A program made the translations under genes and the position numbers. DNA of 46,389 nucleotides from Saprospiraceae bacterium (GTDB taxonomy: Bacteria > Bacteroidota > Bacteroidia > Chitinophagales > Saprospiraceae). The DNA is taken from contig JALVCY010000056.1 of NCBI GenBank assembly GCA_027009605.1, positions 1 through 46,389 on the forward strand, given 5' to 3'. Shown in pieces: positions 17,190 to 25,651 of this stretch (position 1 is the first letter of the stretch; every line of letters starts with the position of its first letter). The notes under the pieces were generated by a model. The model was not told where the DNA came from. It made no database searches and saw only the letters and a list, made by a program, of their open reading frames with translations.

Positions 17190-17312
17190 CAAAAACCTTT
17201 GTTATTAAGCCATTGTTTTGCACAAAGTATGTGACAAAACGGTCTTTTCTTTACTAAAAGCCAAACAATGAGAGGAAAAATCACTCCTTTGCAGTCGCAA
17301 AAGAGCATTTAC

Positions 17313-18563
17313 CTATTGTTGTTCACCTTCAAACTCTTTTTTGAATATATCTTGCACCATCACGATGGTCTCTTCTTCCAAGTCAGTCCTTCTCACTAGT
17401 TCTTCGACAGACAAGGCCAGTACATTCCGTGCCGTATCACAGCCTATACCTTTCAACTCATCAATGACCCAAGGTTCAATTTCATCTGTAAATTCATCCA
17501 AATCAATATCTTCTACTTCTTCATAGACTTCATCTGCCCGATAGACATTGATCTCATAGTCGGTCAGTTTGGATGCCAAACGAATATTTGTCCCACCTTT
17601 ACCGATAGCCAAAGAGACTTGATCTTGATCCAAATAGACATCGGCTACCTTTTTTTCTACGTTCAAATCAATGGAAGTGACTTTTGCCGGAGTCAACGCC
17701 CGTTGAATAAACAGTTTTTCATTTAGGGTATAGGGGACAACATCAATATTTTCATTCCGTAATTCTCTAACTACGCCATGAATTCTTGACCCTTTCATTC
17801 CCACACAAGCGCCTACAGGATCTACCCGGTCATCATGAGATTCGACGGCGACCTTGGCTCTTTCACCCGGTAGTCTGACGATTTTCTTGATTTCTATCAC
17901 TCCATCTTCAATTTCCGGTACTTCTTGCTCCATTAGTTTTTCTAAGAAAACAGGTGCCGTTCTAGAGATAAAAATCTGTGGGTTATTGTTTTTTAATTCA
18001 ACGTGAGTAATCACCGCCTTTAACAATCCCCCCGGATCAAAGCGCTCACCCCGAATCACATCTGTTCTTGGCAAAATCAACTCATCGCCCGTAGCATCAT
18101 CAAAAACCAAAATATCTTTTCTCAAGATTTGGTTGACTTCACAAGTAACAATTTCTCCAATCCGGTCGATATACCGCTTATAGATTTCATCTTTCTGAAG
18201 ATCCATAATTTTGGTCATCAAAGTTTGGCGAGCAGCCTGAATAGCTCTCCGTCCAAACTCCGCCAAATACAAGCGCTCATAGCATTCGTCGCCGATTTCA
18301 TAATCGCTGTCAATTTCTAATGCATCGGAGATAGAGATTTGACTTTTTTCGTCCCCAACTTCTCCGTCATTGACGACTTCTCTAATTCTCCAAAGCTCCA
18401 AATCTCCGGTAGAGGCATTCACAATGACATTAAAGTTTTCATCAGAACCGAATTTTTTCTTAATTAGGGTTCTGAAAACATCTTCCAATACTCTGACGAG
18501 TGTAGGCCGATCAATATTTTTTACATTCTTAAACTCCGAAAAGGTATCTACAAGGTTTAGCAT
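17313..18563 (-). CDS. nusA: Transcription termination/antitermination factor NusA
   Basis: NusA binds RNA polymerase and modulates pausing, termination and antitermination. The 416-aa product has the N-terminal RNAP-binding domain (1-130, including YERLYLAEFGRRAIQAARQ), an S1 domain beginning GEIVTCEVNQI near 140, and two KH domains. The conserved KH sequences are VDPVGACVGMKGSRIHGVVREL near 250 and LAIGKGGTNIRLASKL near 316. A short acidic C-terminal region carries one helix-hairpin-helix-like segment (ELKGIGCDTARNVLALS). The start lies 7 bp after the rimP stop, so the two are cotranscribed. Confidence 0.97.
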   Translation of the reverse strand: MLNLVDTFSEFKNVKNIDRPTLVRVLEDVFRTLIKKKFGSDENFNVIVNASTGDLELWRIREVVNDGEVGDEKSQISISDALEIDSDYEIGDECYERLYLAEFGRRAIQAARQTLMTKIMDLQKDEIYKRYIDRIGEIVTCEVNQILRKDILVFDDATGDELILPRTDVIRGERFDPGGLLKAVITHVELKNNNPQIFISRTAPVFLEKLMEQEVPEIEDGVIEIKKIVRLPGERAKVAVESHDDRVDPVGACVGMKGSRIHGVVRELRNENIDVVPYTLNEKLFIQRALTPAKVTSIDLNVEKKVADVYLDQDQVSLAIGKGGTNIRLASKLTDYEINVYRADEVYEEVEDIDLDEFTDEIEPWVIDELKGIGCDTARNVLALSVEELVRRTDLEEETIVMVQDIFKKEFEGEQQ

Positions 18564-18570
18564 TATTTTG

Positions 18571-19059
18571 TCACTTTTTCTTGTTAAACGAAATTTGCAC
18601 TAAGGTTTTGTGAATTTTAGCAAAAGGGATTTTATTTTCCACTTTTTCACGAATCTTCTTTTTGCCTTCTTTGCGGACGATTTTTTGCAGGATAGTGATA
18701 CCTGTTTCGTCTGCAGCGACCAATATTCCTTTTTCTTCGCCGCTCTCCAAGACTTTCACTTTCACTTCCCGCCCGATATTATTTTTATACTGGCGTAAAA
18801 GTTTGAGTGGTCTATCGATGCCCGGCGAGGATACTTCCAAAGTATATTTGGTGTCTTTCCAGACAGATTCATCCAAATAGGCTTCTAAATGGCGGCTTAT
18901 TTGTTGACATTTACTAAGAGACAATCCCGAATCACAGTCCAAAAAGACGTTTAACTTTTTTCCCGGAAGGGATTCAATCTCTACGATAAAGCAGTCTTCA
19001 AAACCTTCATCTCCGAATTTTTCTTCGATTACTTGGGTCGCTTGCGCTATTATGTCCAT
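18571..19059 (-). CDS. rimP: Ribosome maturation factor RimP
   Basis: RimP assists assembly of the 30S subunit. The 162-aa protein has the typical features: FVEIE-like strand (CFIVEIESLPGKKLNVFLDCDSG), the LSKCQQISRHLEAYLDE helix, and the YTLEVSSPGIDRPL signature near residue 76, followed by a C-terminal SH3-like domain. It is the first gene of the conserved rimP-nusA-infB operon. An intrinsic terminator lies only about 20 bp upstream of its ATG. Confidence 0.95.
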   Translation of the reverse strand: MDIIAQATQVIEEKFGDEGFEDCFIVEIESLPGKKLNVFLDCDSGLSLSKCQQISRHLEAYLDESVWKDTKYTLEVSSPGIDRPLKLLRQYKNNIGREVKVKVLESGEEKGILVAADETGITILQKIVRKEGKKKIREKVENKIPFAKIHKTLVQISFNKKK

Positions 19060-19076
19060 TCGTATTTTGGTATAAA

Positions 19077-19103
19077 AAAGAGGGAACCTTTCGGCTCCCT
19101 CTT
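19077..19103 (-). terminator. Intrinsic terminator between the small membrane gene and rimP
   Basis: GAGGGA-CC arms (19080-19088 and 19093-19101) form a stem with one mismatch and a TTTC loop. On the minus strand it is followed by TTTTTTATA. It ends about 20 bp before the rimP ATG. It either ends the transcript of the 45-aa gene or, if the TAACTTTG element at 19125-19132 drives rimP, acts as an attenuator in the rimP-nusA-infB leader. Confidence 0.8.
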
Positions 19104-19124
19104 ATCTCTTTTACTAACTTGCGG

Positions 19125-19155
19125 CAAAGTTAAGGGTAAATTACTTAACTATCAA
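19125..19155 (-). promoter_or_regulatory. Candidate promoter of the rimP-nusA-infB operon
   Basis: On the minus strand TTG (19153-19155), a 20-bp spacer and TAACTTTG (19125-19132) fit the Bacteroidota consensus. Transcription would start near 19118, upstream of the hairpin terminator at 19077-19103. Confidence 0.45.
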
Positions 19156-19164
19156 GCCCAAAGG

Positions 19165-19302
19165 CTAGACATTATAGTTTATCACCTGATTTTGGGGGTG
19201 ATAATACATGTACGCCCAAAGAACGATAAAAACAATCAAATATAATATCACTCCGAGCACAAATAAGCCTTTTTTGGTTGGGTGGTCAATATGGTCACTC
19301 AT
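19165..19302 (-). CDS. Small single-pass membrane protein, 45 aa
   Basis: A complete ATG-to-TAG frame of 46 codons. The product begins MSDHIDHPTKKG, has one strongly hydrophobic helix at about residues 13-31 (LFVLGVILYLIVFIVLWAY), and ends in a short polar tail (YYHPQNQVINYNV). A clean minus-strand terminator follows 62 bp downstream, and the response regulator gene ends 74 bp upstream on the same strand. The KKG-hydrophobic-W-x-Y layout recalls the tiny cytochrome oxidase subunit IIa family, but this is only a resemblance. The positive-inside basic KK before the helix suggests an N-in, C-out topology. Confidence 0.65.
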   Translation of the reverse strand: MSDHIDHPTKKGLFVLGVILYLIVFIVLWAYMYYHPQNQVINYNV

Positions 19303-19376
19303 GTTGAAATATTTTCAGTGGTGTAATTTTATTATTGTGGTGCAAAGAAAGAGAAAAAAACGTTATCTACAAAATA

Positions 19377-20048
19377 TTACCGGACTAATCTACTTTGGAA
19401 GGCGATTTTTACCAAACTAGCGGTGCTGTTGACGCCTAATTTGCGCATCAGATTCTTTTTGTGCACACTTACTGTCTGGTCACTAATAAATAGTTGTTCG
19501 GCTATTTCTTTATTAGACATCGCTTCTCCTATCAGCCCTAGAATCTCCACTTCTCTCTTTGTCAAATTATTCTTTTGTACAAACCGGTCATCTGCTTCAA
19601 AAGATGATTTTTTACTTTGGCCATTCCCGATACTCACATTGGGCAGTTCTACGCCATCGCCAAAGAAAATCTCTCCGGACAAGACTTCTCGAATACCTTC
19701 AATCAAATCTGCTTTGTCTGCATTTTTGAGCATATATCCGTCCACACCATTCCGAAAGGCCTCCTTCACATACCTTGGGTCATTATAACTAGTAAGTACC
19801 ATAATCTTTGTGGTAGGAAAGTCTTTTTTCACTCTGGCTATCAGCTCCAATCCATTCTCATCAACTAAATTCAAATCCAACAAGAGCAAATCCGGATGAA
19901 CCTTAAATAGCAATGGAAATAAATCCTTGCCATTGTAGGCAATAGAAACCGACTCGACTTCGTCTATCGCATTCAATACCGATTTCATCCCTTCTAAAAA
20001 TAGCAGGTGATCATCAACCAGCACAACACTAAACTTATCCATTTTCAT
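19377..20048 (-). CDS. NarL/LuxR-type response regulator
   Basis: A 223-aa two-component response regulator. The receiver domain has the acidic pair at residues 12-13 (VVLVDDH), phosphoacceptor Asp58 (LLLLDLN), the Thr in VLTSYND and Lys in YMLKNADK. The C-terminal LuxR-type DNA-binding domain starts LTKREVEILGLIGEAMSNKE and contains SDQTVSVHKKNLMRKLGV. No sensor kinase is adjacent. The start is taken at 20048 (a second Met lies two codons in); the longer frame would begin at the predicted transcription start, since TAAATTTG lies on the minus strand at 20159-20166. Targets are unknown. Confidence 0.9.
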   Translation of the reverse strand: MKMDKFSVVLVDDHLLFLEGMKSVLNAIDEVESVSIAYNGKDLFPLLFKVHPDLLLLDLNLVDENGLELIARVKKDFPTTKIMVLTSYNDPRYVKEAFRNGVDGYMLKNADKADLIEGIREVLSGEIFFGDGVELPNVSIGNGQSKKSSFEADDRFVQKNNLTKREVEILGLIGEAMSNKEIAEQLFISDQTVSVHKKNLMRKLGVNSTASLVKIAFQSRLVR

Positions 20049-20373
20049 AATTGGTTCTTCGTGAAACGACTCTATTTTATTCGTCGTAATAAATGAAAGC
20101 TTGGTAGGCTCTTTAACTTCTGGTGTAAGATTTATTAGTTCTAGCCACTTCAATCCAGCAAATTTAACGGATTATACGTAAAAATACCATTTTTAGGTTA
20201 GAAAAAAAAGAGTTATTTTTAGTTTTTGGGTAGTTTTCGTATTCTAATAGTGGTGAATTCATCCGAAAAAGGATAAATAAAATAAAAAGGCAACTATTCA
20301 GCAGGAAACAATTCGGCTAAAAACGGCCTATTTCCCGCTTTTTTTTGACTTTTTTTTCATCTCAAAACCATCC
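20049..20373. other. Divergent spacer with terminator-like hairpin upstream of the acyltransferase
   Basis: GCAGGAAA at 20301-20308 pairs with TTTCCCGC at 20331-20338 with one mismatch, enclosing a GGC/GCC stem. It is followed on the plus strand by eight T residues (20339-20346). This terminator-like structure lies 28 bp before the acyltransferase ATG, although no plus-strand gene precedes it, so it may be a leader attenuator. The rest of the spacer is AT-rich; a minus-strand TAAATTTG at 20159-20166 may serve the response regulator. Confidence 0.45.
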
Positions 20374-21315
20374 ATGCCAAACAGTTACAGCAAAAAAAAT
20401 GTACTTTTGCCCATGTTTTTAGATAAAGTGGGTTTATTGTTTTTTAGAGTAGTCATCCGGATATTTCGGGTTTTACCTTTTGGCGTAAGCCGGCAAATAT
20501 CTAATTTTATTGCTTTTTTATTTAATTATGTTATTCGCTATCGCAAAAAAGTCATCGTTTCCAACCTTAAAATTGTCTTTCCGAACCTGTCCAAAACAGA
20601 ACTCCAAAAACTCACCAAACAGGTATATCTTGCCCTTGCGGACAATCTGACGGACACCCTAAAAAGTTTTTCTCTGCCTTTGGAAGAAGTCAAAAAACGC
20701 ATGACCATCACCAATCCGGAGTTTTTAGAACCGTACCGGCAGCGGGGCGAAAATATTATCTTGCTTGGGGCTCACTATTATTCGTGGGAATTGGCGGTAC
20801 AAAGTACGCCTTTATTTACGGAGTATCCCATTTATGGCGTTTACAAGCCACTGTCCAATCCGCTAGTTGGCCACCAACTCAATGTATTCCGCAATCGGTT
20901 TGGGAGTGTGCCCATCGCTATGAACCAAACACTGCGGGTCATTATCAAAAACAGAAAGACCCCATCGGTTTATGTATTCATTGCCGACCAAAGCCCTTCC
21001 AATGTAAAGAGCGCCCATTGGATTTCCTTTTTCGGCAAAAATACCGGTTTTCTGCAAGGAGCCGACAAAGTCGCTAGGACTACAGGCTATCCGGTATTGT
21101 ATTACACCATTCGGCGTCGGAAAAGGGGATTCTACACCCTAACGTTTGAAGAGCTTTGCCCCAATCCTAAAGAGAAGAAAGAAGGAGAGATTACCCTGCT
21201 TTTTGCCGAAAGGCTTGCGCAAAATATCAAAGAAGACCCGGCCGGATGGCTTTGGTCTCACAAACGATGGAAACGCCAAATGCCTAAAAATGCGAAGATA
21301 TTGCCAAGTGACTAG
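20374..21315 (+). CDS. LpxL/HtrB-family lipid acyltransferase
   Basis: A 313-aa membrane-associated acyltransferase of the lipid A biosynthesis type. A hydrophobic N-terminal helix lies around residues 19-57. The catalytic H-x4-E motif is H134-YYSW-E139 (LLGAHYYSWEL). IADQSP near residue 207 and the C-terminal WLWSHKRWKRQ are also typical of the family. Bacteroidota LpxL homologues add a secondary acyl chain to lipid A. An alternative start is the Met at codon 14. The last 32 bp overlap the convergent porQ gene. Confidence 0.9.
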   Translation: MPNSYSKKNVLLPMFLDKVGLLFFRVVIRIFRVLPFGVSRQISNFIAFLFNYVIRYRKKVIVSNLKIVFPNLSKTELQKLTKQVYLALADNLTDTLKSFSLPLEEVKKRMTITNPEFLEPYRQRGENIILLGAHYYSWELAVQSTPLFTEYPIYGVYKPLSNPLVGHQLNVFRNRFGSVPIAMNQTLRVIIKNRKTPSVYVFIADQSPSNVKSAHWISFFGKNTGFLQGADKVARTTGYPVLYYTIRRRKRGFYTLTFEELCPNPKEKKEGEITLLFAERLAQNIKEDPAGWLWSHKRWKRQMPKNAKILPSD

Positions 21316-22318
21316 CCTTACCGCCTAAATGATAATTGGTATATCCGTAATCTATCCTAAATCGCTTAATCTTAATCCCTATTCCGCCTGTAAAACCGGA
21401 GATACCCCGCACGTTTTTTACCATTAATTCCTTGTGTATCAAATGATTGTATCCAATCCGCAAACGGACTTGCTCAAATTTGCCCAACAAAAACTCTCCG
21501 CTAAAAACCAGATGCCGAAAGAAGTTATCGACTTGGCTCACTAATTTACTTTGAGTTTTGGGAGCTTCACCAATGATGATAATATCACTTTTGGCATTTG
21601 GGTCGTCGTAGGTAAGGTCCCATTGCTCCAAATGATTAAACGTTGCCGTAAGGCGCAAAGGCAGGTGTGCCAATCGCTTGGACAAACCCATGGATAGATT
21701 GACCGGCAACTTACCTGCCGGCTCTTCATTAAAAGTGGACAACTCTGTCCCAAAATGCTTCAATACCAAGCCATAACTGAGATTTTTGGCAGTATCTAAA
21801 TAAAAGACACCAACATCCGCCGACAGCCCGGAAGCGGTATAGGCATCCAGATGAGCATTGAGCAGACTCACATTCATCCCCATCCGCCACCGTTCACTCA
21901 AAGGACGAGAGGCCCCCACTTGAAGTGCCCATTCTCCGGCAGAGATATTGCCTGACTGTGTACCAAAAATATCCGTCTTGGGAATCGTTCCGTAATTTAA
22001 AAACCGAACCCCGCCATGAAACGTCATTCCCAACTTAGCCGCATCATATCCCACGGCAAAAACACCATGCTTGACTCCCCCGGGAAGAAAATTATGTTGA
22101 AAGGAGATTTGCTTATGCATCTTTGGATTGGCGACGGCAGGATTTTCGTAGGTCAACAGGACGTCTTCTCCACCGACAGTAATCAGACTTAGCCCCAAGC
22201 CGGAGACTCTTGCGGACGGAGACAAGGACAAAGATTTGAAGCTATGCTGCCCGCCGATTTGGGCTGTGCCGATGCTTACGCAAAAAAACAAAAGAAAATA
22301 GGTAAATATTTTTTTCAT
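21284..22318 (-). CDS. porQ: Type IX secretion system protein PorQ
   Basis: A 344-aa outer-membrane beta-barrel-like protein with a signal peptide (MKKIFTYFLLFFCVSIGTAQ). The start of the mature part is the family signature: GGQHSFKSLSLSPSARVSGLGLSLITV, then ENPAVANPKMHKQIS. PorQ is an accessory T9SS component that, with PorU, PorV and PorZ, forms the cell-surface attachment complex. I chose the ATG at 22318, directly before the signal peptide. A minus-strand TATATTTG at 22406-22413 may be its promoter. The gene supports T9SS being active in this organism and links to the exported proteins further right. Confidence 0.9.
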   Translation of the reverse strand: MKKIFTYFLLFFCVSIGTAQIGGQHSFKSLSLSPSARVSGLGLSLITVGGEDVLLTYENPAVANPKMHKQISFQHNFLPGGVKHGVFAVGYDAAKLGMTFHGGVRFLNYGTIPKTDIFGTQSGNISAGEWALQVGASRPLSERWRMGMNVSLLNAHLDAYTASGLSADVGVFYLDTAKNLSYGLVLKHFGTELSTFNEEPAGKLPVNLSMGLSKRLAHLPLRLTATFNHLEQWDLTYDDPNAKSDIIIIGEAPKTQSKLVSQVDNFFRHLVFSGEFLLGKFEQVRLRIGYNHLIHKELMVKNVRGISGFTGGIGIKIKRFRIDYGYTNYHLGGKASHLAISSHF

Positions 22319-22515
22319 TGGCTTGGTTTCTTCAGTCGCCGGATGTTTATCCACCAAATAAGCTGCTTGATGAGGTGCTTGGGTCTGTGTAAAACTATCC
22401 TAGGGCAAATATATTGAGAATCTAGGGACTTTTAACAATCGTGGGTTTGAAGAATTAGTCTTCTCCGAAAAGTCCGCTCCACTCAGAATCAAAGAAAGGA
22501 ACACGCCCCACCCTC

Positions 22516-24909
22516 CTAGACTTTCACCTCCTTCTGCAAAAGCCCCAATCTACGTTGCCATTTGGCCGGAAGGCGATTCCCTAATTTGAGCAACCACCTA
22601 GGCGGCTTGCCCGAGTGTTTGACATACAGTACCATCAGCAAGATAAAAATAGCACCGACCATCAAAGCCATTTTTGAATAATACGCTTGAGTTGCCTGAA
22701 TCTTGCTCAAGACATAGTAGGGGTTCATGGCACCGGGCGTCCCATTGCCCGGTAGAATCTCCCAGTTTTCCATCTTGGAGTTGTCCAGATTTGGCGCAAG
22801 CAAGGCCAATGTTTCAAACTCATCGGTAGGTTCTATCTTGTAAGAAAATACATCGATGACGGCATTTTCCGTAGAATACAAACTAACTGTTTCTTTGCGT
22901 TTATGAAGCCCAAAACCCAAATTTCCGACCACGGGAACAGTCACTTCCGGATGCGCCTTTCGGAAAGCAATAGAATCTTCACAAACAATCATCAAGCCCT
23001 TGGCCGGTAAATTCATCTCCGGCAAAGCGAATTCATTTTTTTTATCCCGGAGCAAAATGCCCTTTAGCTTCAAAGGCTCATCCGAAGTATTCAACAATTC
23101 GACCCAGTCTCCACTCTCAAAATTATTAGCGCTTATTTCATTAATTATCAGCACATTATTCAGCGGATGGATAAAGGGCTCAAATTTAGCCATTACATTA
23201 GTCGGTAAATCTCCGGGCAACATAGTCACCCAATTACTCGATTCATCCAACCCTTCCCAGCCTACAAACTTGTACCCATCCTTGGCTACTGCTCTCAAAC
23301 TGATTGGCACATTCACAAAGTAATCTCCTCTAAATGAGTCTTTGATTCGAAGATTATCATTCAAGACCACGACTCCCCCTTCACCTGATTGAACTTGAAT
23401 GGGCACGTTCCCCTTCAAATCAAATTTATACTTCAGATGTTTTCGCACATATTCCGGGCGTTTTTCTGCAAAGCGCTTCATAATGGCCAAGTCTCTTTTC
23501 CACTGCGACCGCCCGATATGCCATCTTTTTTGGTGTCTAGGCATTTCGGGTTGGATGGCTGCGGCCATTTGCCCCAGCAAATGTTTTACACTATCCGGTT
23601 GTAGCGTGGTATTGAGACGGTCTGCAAAGCGGTTGATAAACTTCCGTTCGAATCCCTTATTGGTCAGTAAGCGCCGAAGTATAAAAGTACTCCAGTCCGG
23701 ATGGGGCCATTTGTCTCCATTGGGTTCTGTAAATGCTTTTAGGGAATTTTTGCGATAATCTTTTCGACCGTTCAACCCAAAGCCCCAATCGGTATCATAA
23801 AGAATCCAACGCCACTTAGCAGCGTCTGTCTGTTCTCTCCAAAACTTAATATTGCCACCGGCATCCGTATTATTAAAATAAATCTCTGCGATTTCATAAT
23901 CCAAAAAATTATCCACATCCATCATCTGCTCGACTTGTCTAAAATAAATGTCTTTCGACAAATCATACTTCTCTAAAAAGCGGAGTAATTTTCTATAGGC
24001 TCTAGTCCCCCCTTTTTTGACGGTCATCCGATGCTCCAGCAGGTCAATTTTATTTTTATCCACATCAAAGTGCTGGGCGATAAAGGTTCGATTGACTTTT
24101 TCCCGAATGTTATACAATCCCCAGTATTTACCGTTGATATAGAGAATAGAAGGCCGGTAGTCTTGCTTGGTAATATTCCAGTCTTCGACCAAGGTCGTCA
24201 TAAAAGCATCGCGTAATTGAGAACGTCCCCAGTCACTTCCCGAATTCCGCAAAACCAAGTATTTATATTTAGACAAACCTTTTTTACCAAAGACTTTATG
24301 TTTGATCCATTTATGCCCATATTTCTTTCTGGCCACCAGCGCAAAAGATTTTTGCGGAAACGTCCGAGAAATCCCCCCAAAAATGCGCAACCCAACCAAG
24401 CCGTTAAAGGCTTCTCGTCCATCCGTCTCAAAAAACTCGAAATGCACCGGAATCTCTCGAGTACTCCAGTAATTGGAGCCATCCCCAAAATTATTACGGT
24501 GCTTGGACTTCGGCCCTTCCACATACAATCCATAATCGGGGTCAAATAAAATATCCGGCGGCAAGGACAAAGACAATACCGGTAAAGTGGAGGCCGGCTC
24601 ATCCAAAAAATAGGTAAAAGCACGATAACGCTTAGTCTTGTCCGGAAAAACAGCCAAAACACGCACCACCGTAGTCTTAAAAACCGTAAACGGCCTGGAA
24701 TAAGCCTTCTGACGTGCAGACGGAATCCGACCGTTTGTCGTATAATACACCTTTACAGAATCCGGTACATCTATACTTACTTCAACCTTATCATGGTAAA
24801 AACCGCCTTGCGGCGAAACAGAAAAATAGTGCCTAGCCGAAGGAGGAAGCTGTGCGCCCCCTGCCATCGCCCCAAAGAGCAAAAGGAATGCTAAAAGCAA
24901 ATTTTTCAT
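22516..24909 (-). CDS. Exported CotH-kinase and lamin-tail domain protein with C-terminal membrane anchor
   Basis: A 797-aa protein. It has a signal peptide (1-19, cleaved near GGAQ), then a chitobiase C-terminal-like beta domain (about 28-105, YYTTNGRIPS). A CotH kinase domain (about 115-500) shows QKSFALVARKKYG, LRNSGSDWGRSQLRDAFM, YWGLYNIREKVN and YDTDWGFG near 371-378, where the two Asp residues probably bind metal. A bacterial-repeat-like segment follows (GYKFVGWEG), then a lamin-tail domain (about 610-740, LIINEISANNF...DWVELLN). A membrane helix near 755-772 precedes a basic C-terminus. Unlike most CotH/LTD proteins of this phylum it has no T9SS sorting domain. Protein kinase activity on a surface partner is possible by analogy with spore CotH. 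Confidence 0.9.
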   Translation of the reverse strand: MKNLLLAFLLLFGAMAGGAQLPPSARHYFSVSPQGGFYHDKVEVSIDVPDSVKVYYTTNGRIPSARQKAYSRPFTVFKTTVVRVLAVFPDKTKRYRAFTYFLDEPASTLPVLSLSLPPDILFDPDYGLYVEGPKSKHRNNFGDGSNYWSTREIPVHFEFFETDGREAFNGLVGLRIFGGISRTFPQKSFALVARKKYGHKWIKHKVFGKKGLSKYKYLVLRNSGSDWGRSQLRDAFMTTLVEDWNITKQDYRPSILYINGKYWGLYNIREKVNRTFIAQHFDVDKNKIDLLEHRMTVKKGGTRAYRKLLRFLEKYDLSKDIYFRQVEQMMDVDNFLDYEIAEIYFNNTDAGGNIKFWREQTDAAKWRWILYDTDWGFGLNGRKDYRKNSLKAFTEPNGDKWPHPDWSTFILRRLLTNKGFERKFINRFADRLNTTLQPDSVKHLLGQMAAAIQPEMPRHQKRWHIGRSQWKRDLAIMKRFAEKRPEYVRKHLKYKFDLKGNVPIQVQSGEGGVVVLNDNLRIKDSFRGDYFVNVPISLRAVAKDGYKFVGWEGLDESSNWVTMLPGDLPTNVMAKFEPFIHPLNNVLIINEISANNFESGDWVELLNTSDEPLKLKGILLRDKKNEFALPEMNLPAKGLMIVCEDSIAFRKAHPEVTVPVVGNLGFGLHKRKETVSLYSTENAVIDVFSYKIEPTDEFETLALLAPNLDNSKMENWEILPGNGTPGAMNPYYVLSKIQATQAYYSKMALMVGAIFILLMVLYVKHSGKPPRWLLKLGNRLPAKWQRRLGLLQKEVKV

Positions 24910-24996
24910 TTAAATGGCGATTTGACTGATGCAAATGTAACCATAAAAACTGAATTTTGCCATAAAGGTTTCTCCAAGCCGTTGTAATTCAGGCTT

Positions 24997-25449
24997 CTAC
25001 ACCCCAAACTGACGCAAATGATGATCCAAATGCTTGGCAAACATCACATTCCATTCTTCAGAAGTCAACCGCCCGAAAGAATGAGACTCCCGGTTATCAA
25101 AGTATTCTGCTCCCAAATCATAGACTTTTTGGATATTCGTCAGAAGTGTGGCTTTTTCTTTTTCAAAATCTCGCTCATCTGAGACCAAAAACTGGGGGGC
25201 GGTACGCCCATTTTTCTTAAATGGCTTGGGCCCCACTACGGCCTGCTTCACAAATTTTTTCAGCATCCATTTTTTTAGGCCGGTGGGTTTGGTGTACTTT
25301 TCGGTCAGTGCCATATCGTAAGCTACGTTTAGGTGAGCCAACATTTGAGCCGGCGTCATGGTACCCCATTGACGTTCCGAGATGGGAGACAGCTGATTGA
25401 TTCGTCCTTGGAAGGTGGACAGACCTGTAGTTGAAAAAACATTTTCCAT
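24997..25449 (-). CDS. DUF1569 (DinB-like) protein
   Basis: A 150-aa helical protein of the DUF1569 family, part of the DinB/YfiT-like putative metalloenzyme superfamily. Visible features are RINQLSPISERQWGTMTPAQMLAHLNVAY near the N-terminus and the C-terminal MFAKHLDHHLRQFGV. The conserved His residues would be metal ligands; the reaction is unknown. I chose the ATG at 25449. The longer frame up to 25617 is translation of the adjacent MITE and is rejected. The MITE begins 33 bp upstream of the ATG. Confidence 0.88.
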   Translation of the reverse strand: MENVFSTTGLSTFQGRINQLSPISERQWGTMTPAQMLAHLNVAYDMALTEKYTKPTGLKKWMLKKFVKQAVVGPKPFKKNGRTAPQFLVSDERDFEKEKATLLTNIQKVYDLGAEYFDNRESHSFGRLTSEEWNVMFAKHLDHHLRQFGV

Positions 25450-25473
25450 TCGATTTTTTTTGCAAGATACGAA

Positions 25474-25651
25474 TAATTTATGTAACTGTTTAGGTGCCCC
25501 AATTTTTAGGTAGAAAACAGGCATTTTTGTGAATGTTGTCGTAGGGACGCACGGCCGTGCGTCCCTACGTGAGAAAATTTTAGCAAAAACAGGCGCAAAA
25601 AGGGCATTTTCTAACAAAAATTAGTGGGTGGCTAAATAGTTACTAATTTAT
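25474..25651. mobile_element. MITE copy 2 (162 bp) with 8-bp target duplication
   Basis: The element spans 25482-25643. The left end is GTAACTGTTTAGGTGC, identical to copy 1; the right end reads, inverted, GTAACTATTTAGCCACC. TAATTTAT flanks it directly on both sides (25474-25481 and 25644-25651), a perfect 8-bp target duplication different from copy 1. The right half contains a 34-bp block identical to copy 1 (starting ATTTTAGCAAAAACAGGCGC). The centre is different: a perfect 30-bp palindrome at 25540-25569 built on the same CGTAG...CTACG base. It carries no gene, and the frame through it is artefactual. Confidence 0.9.

Noticed and set aside
25450..25617. 56-residue N-terminal extension of the DUF1569 protein
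   Set aside because: The extension translates the MITE, including its palindrome; the family start corresponds to the ATG at 25449.
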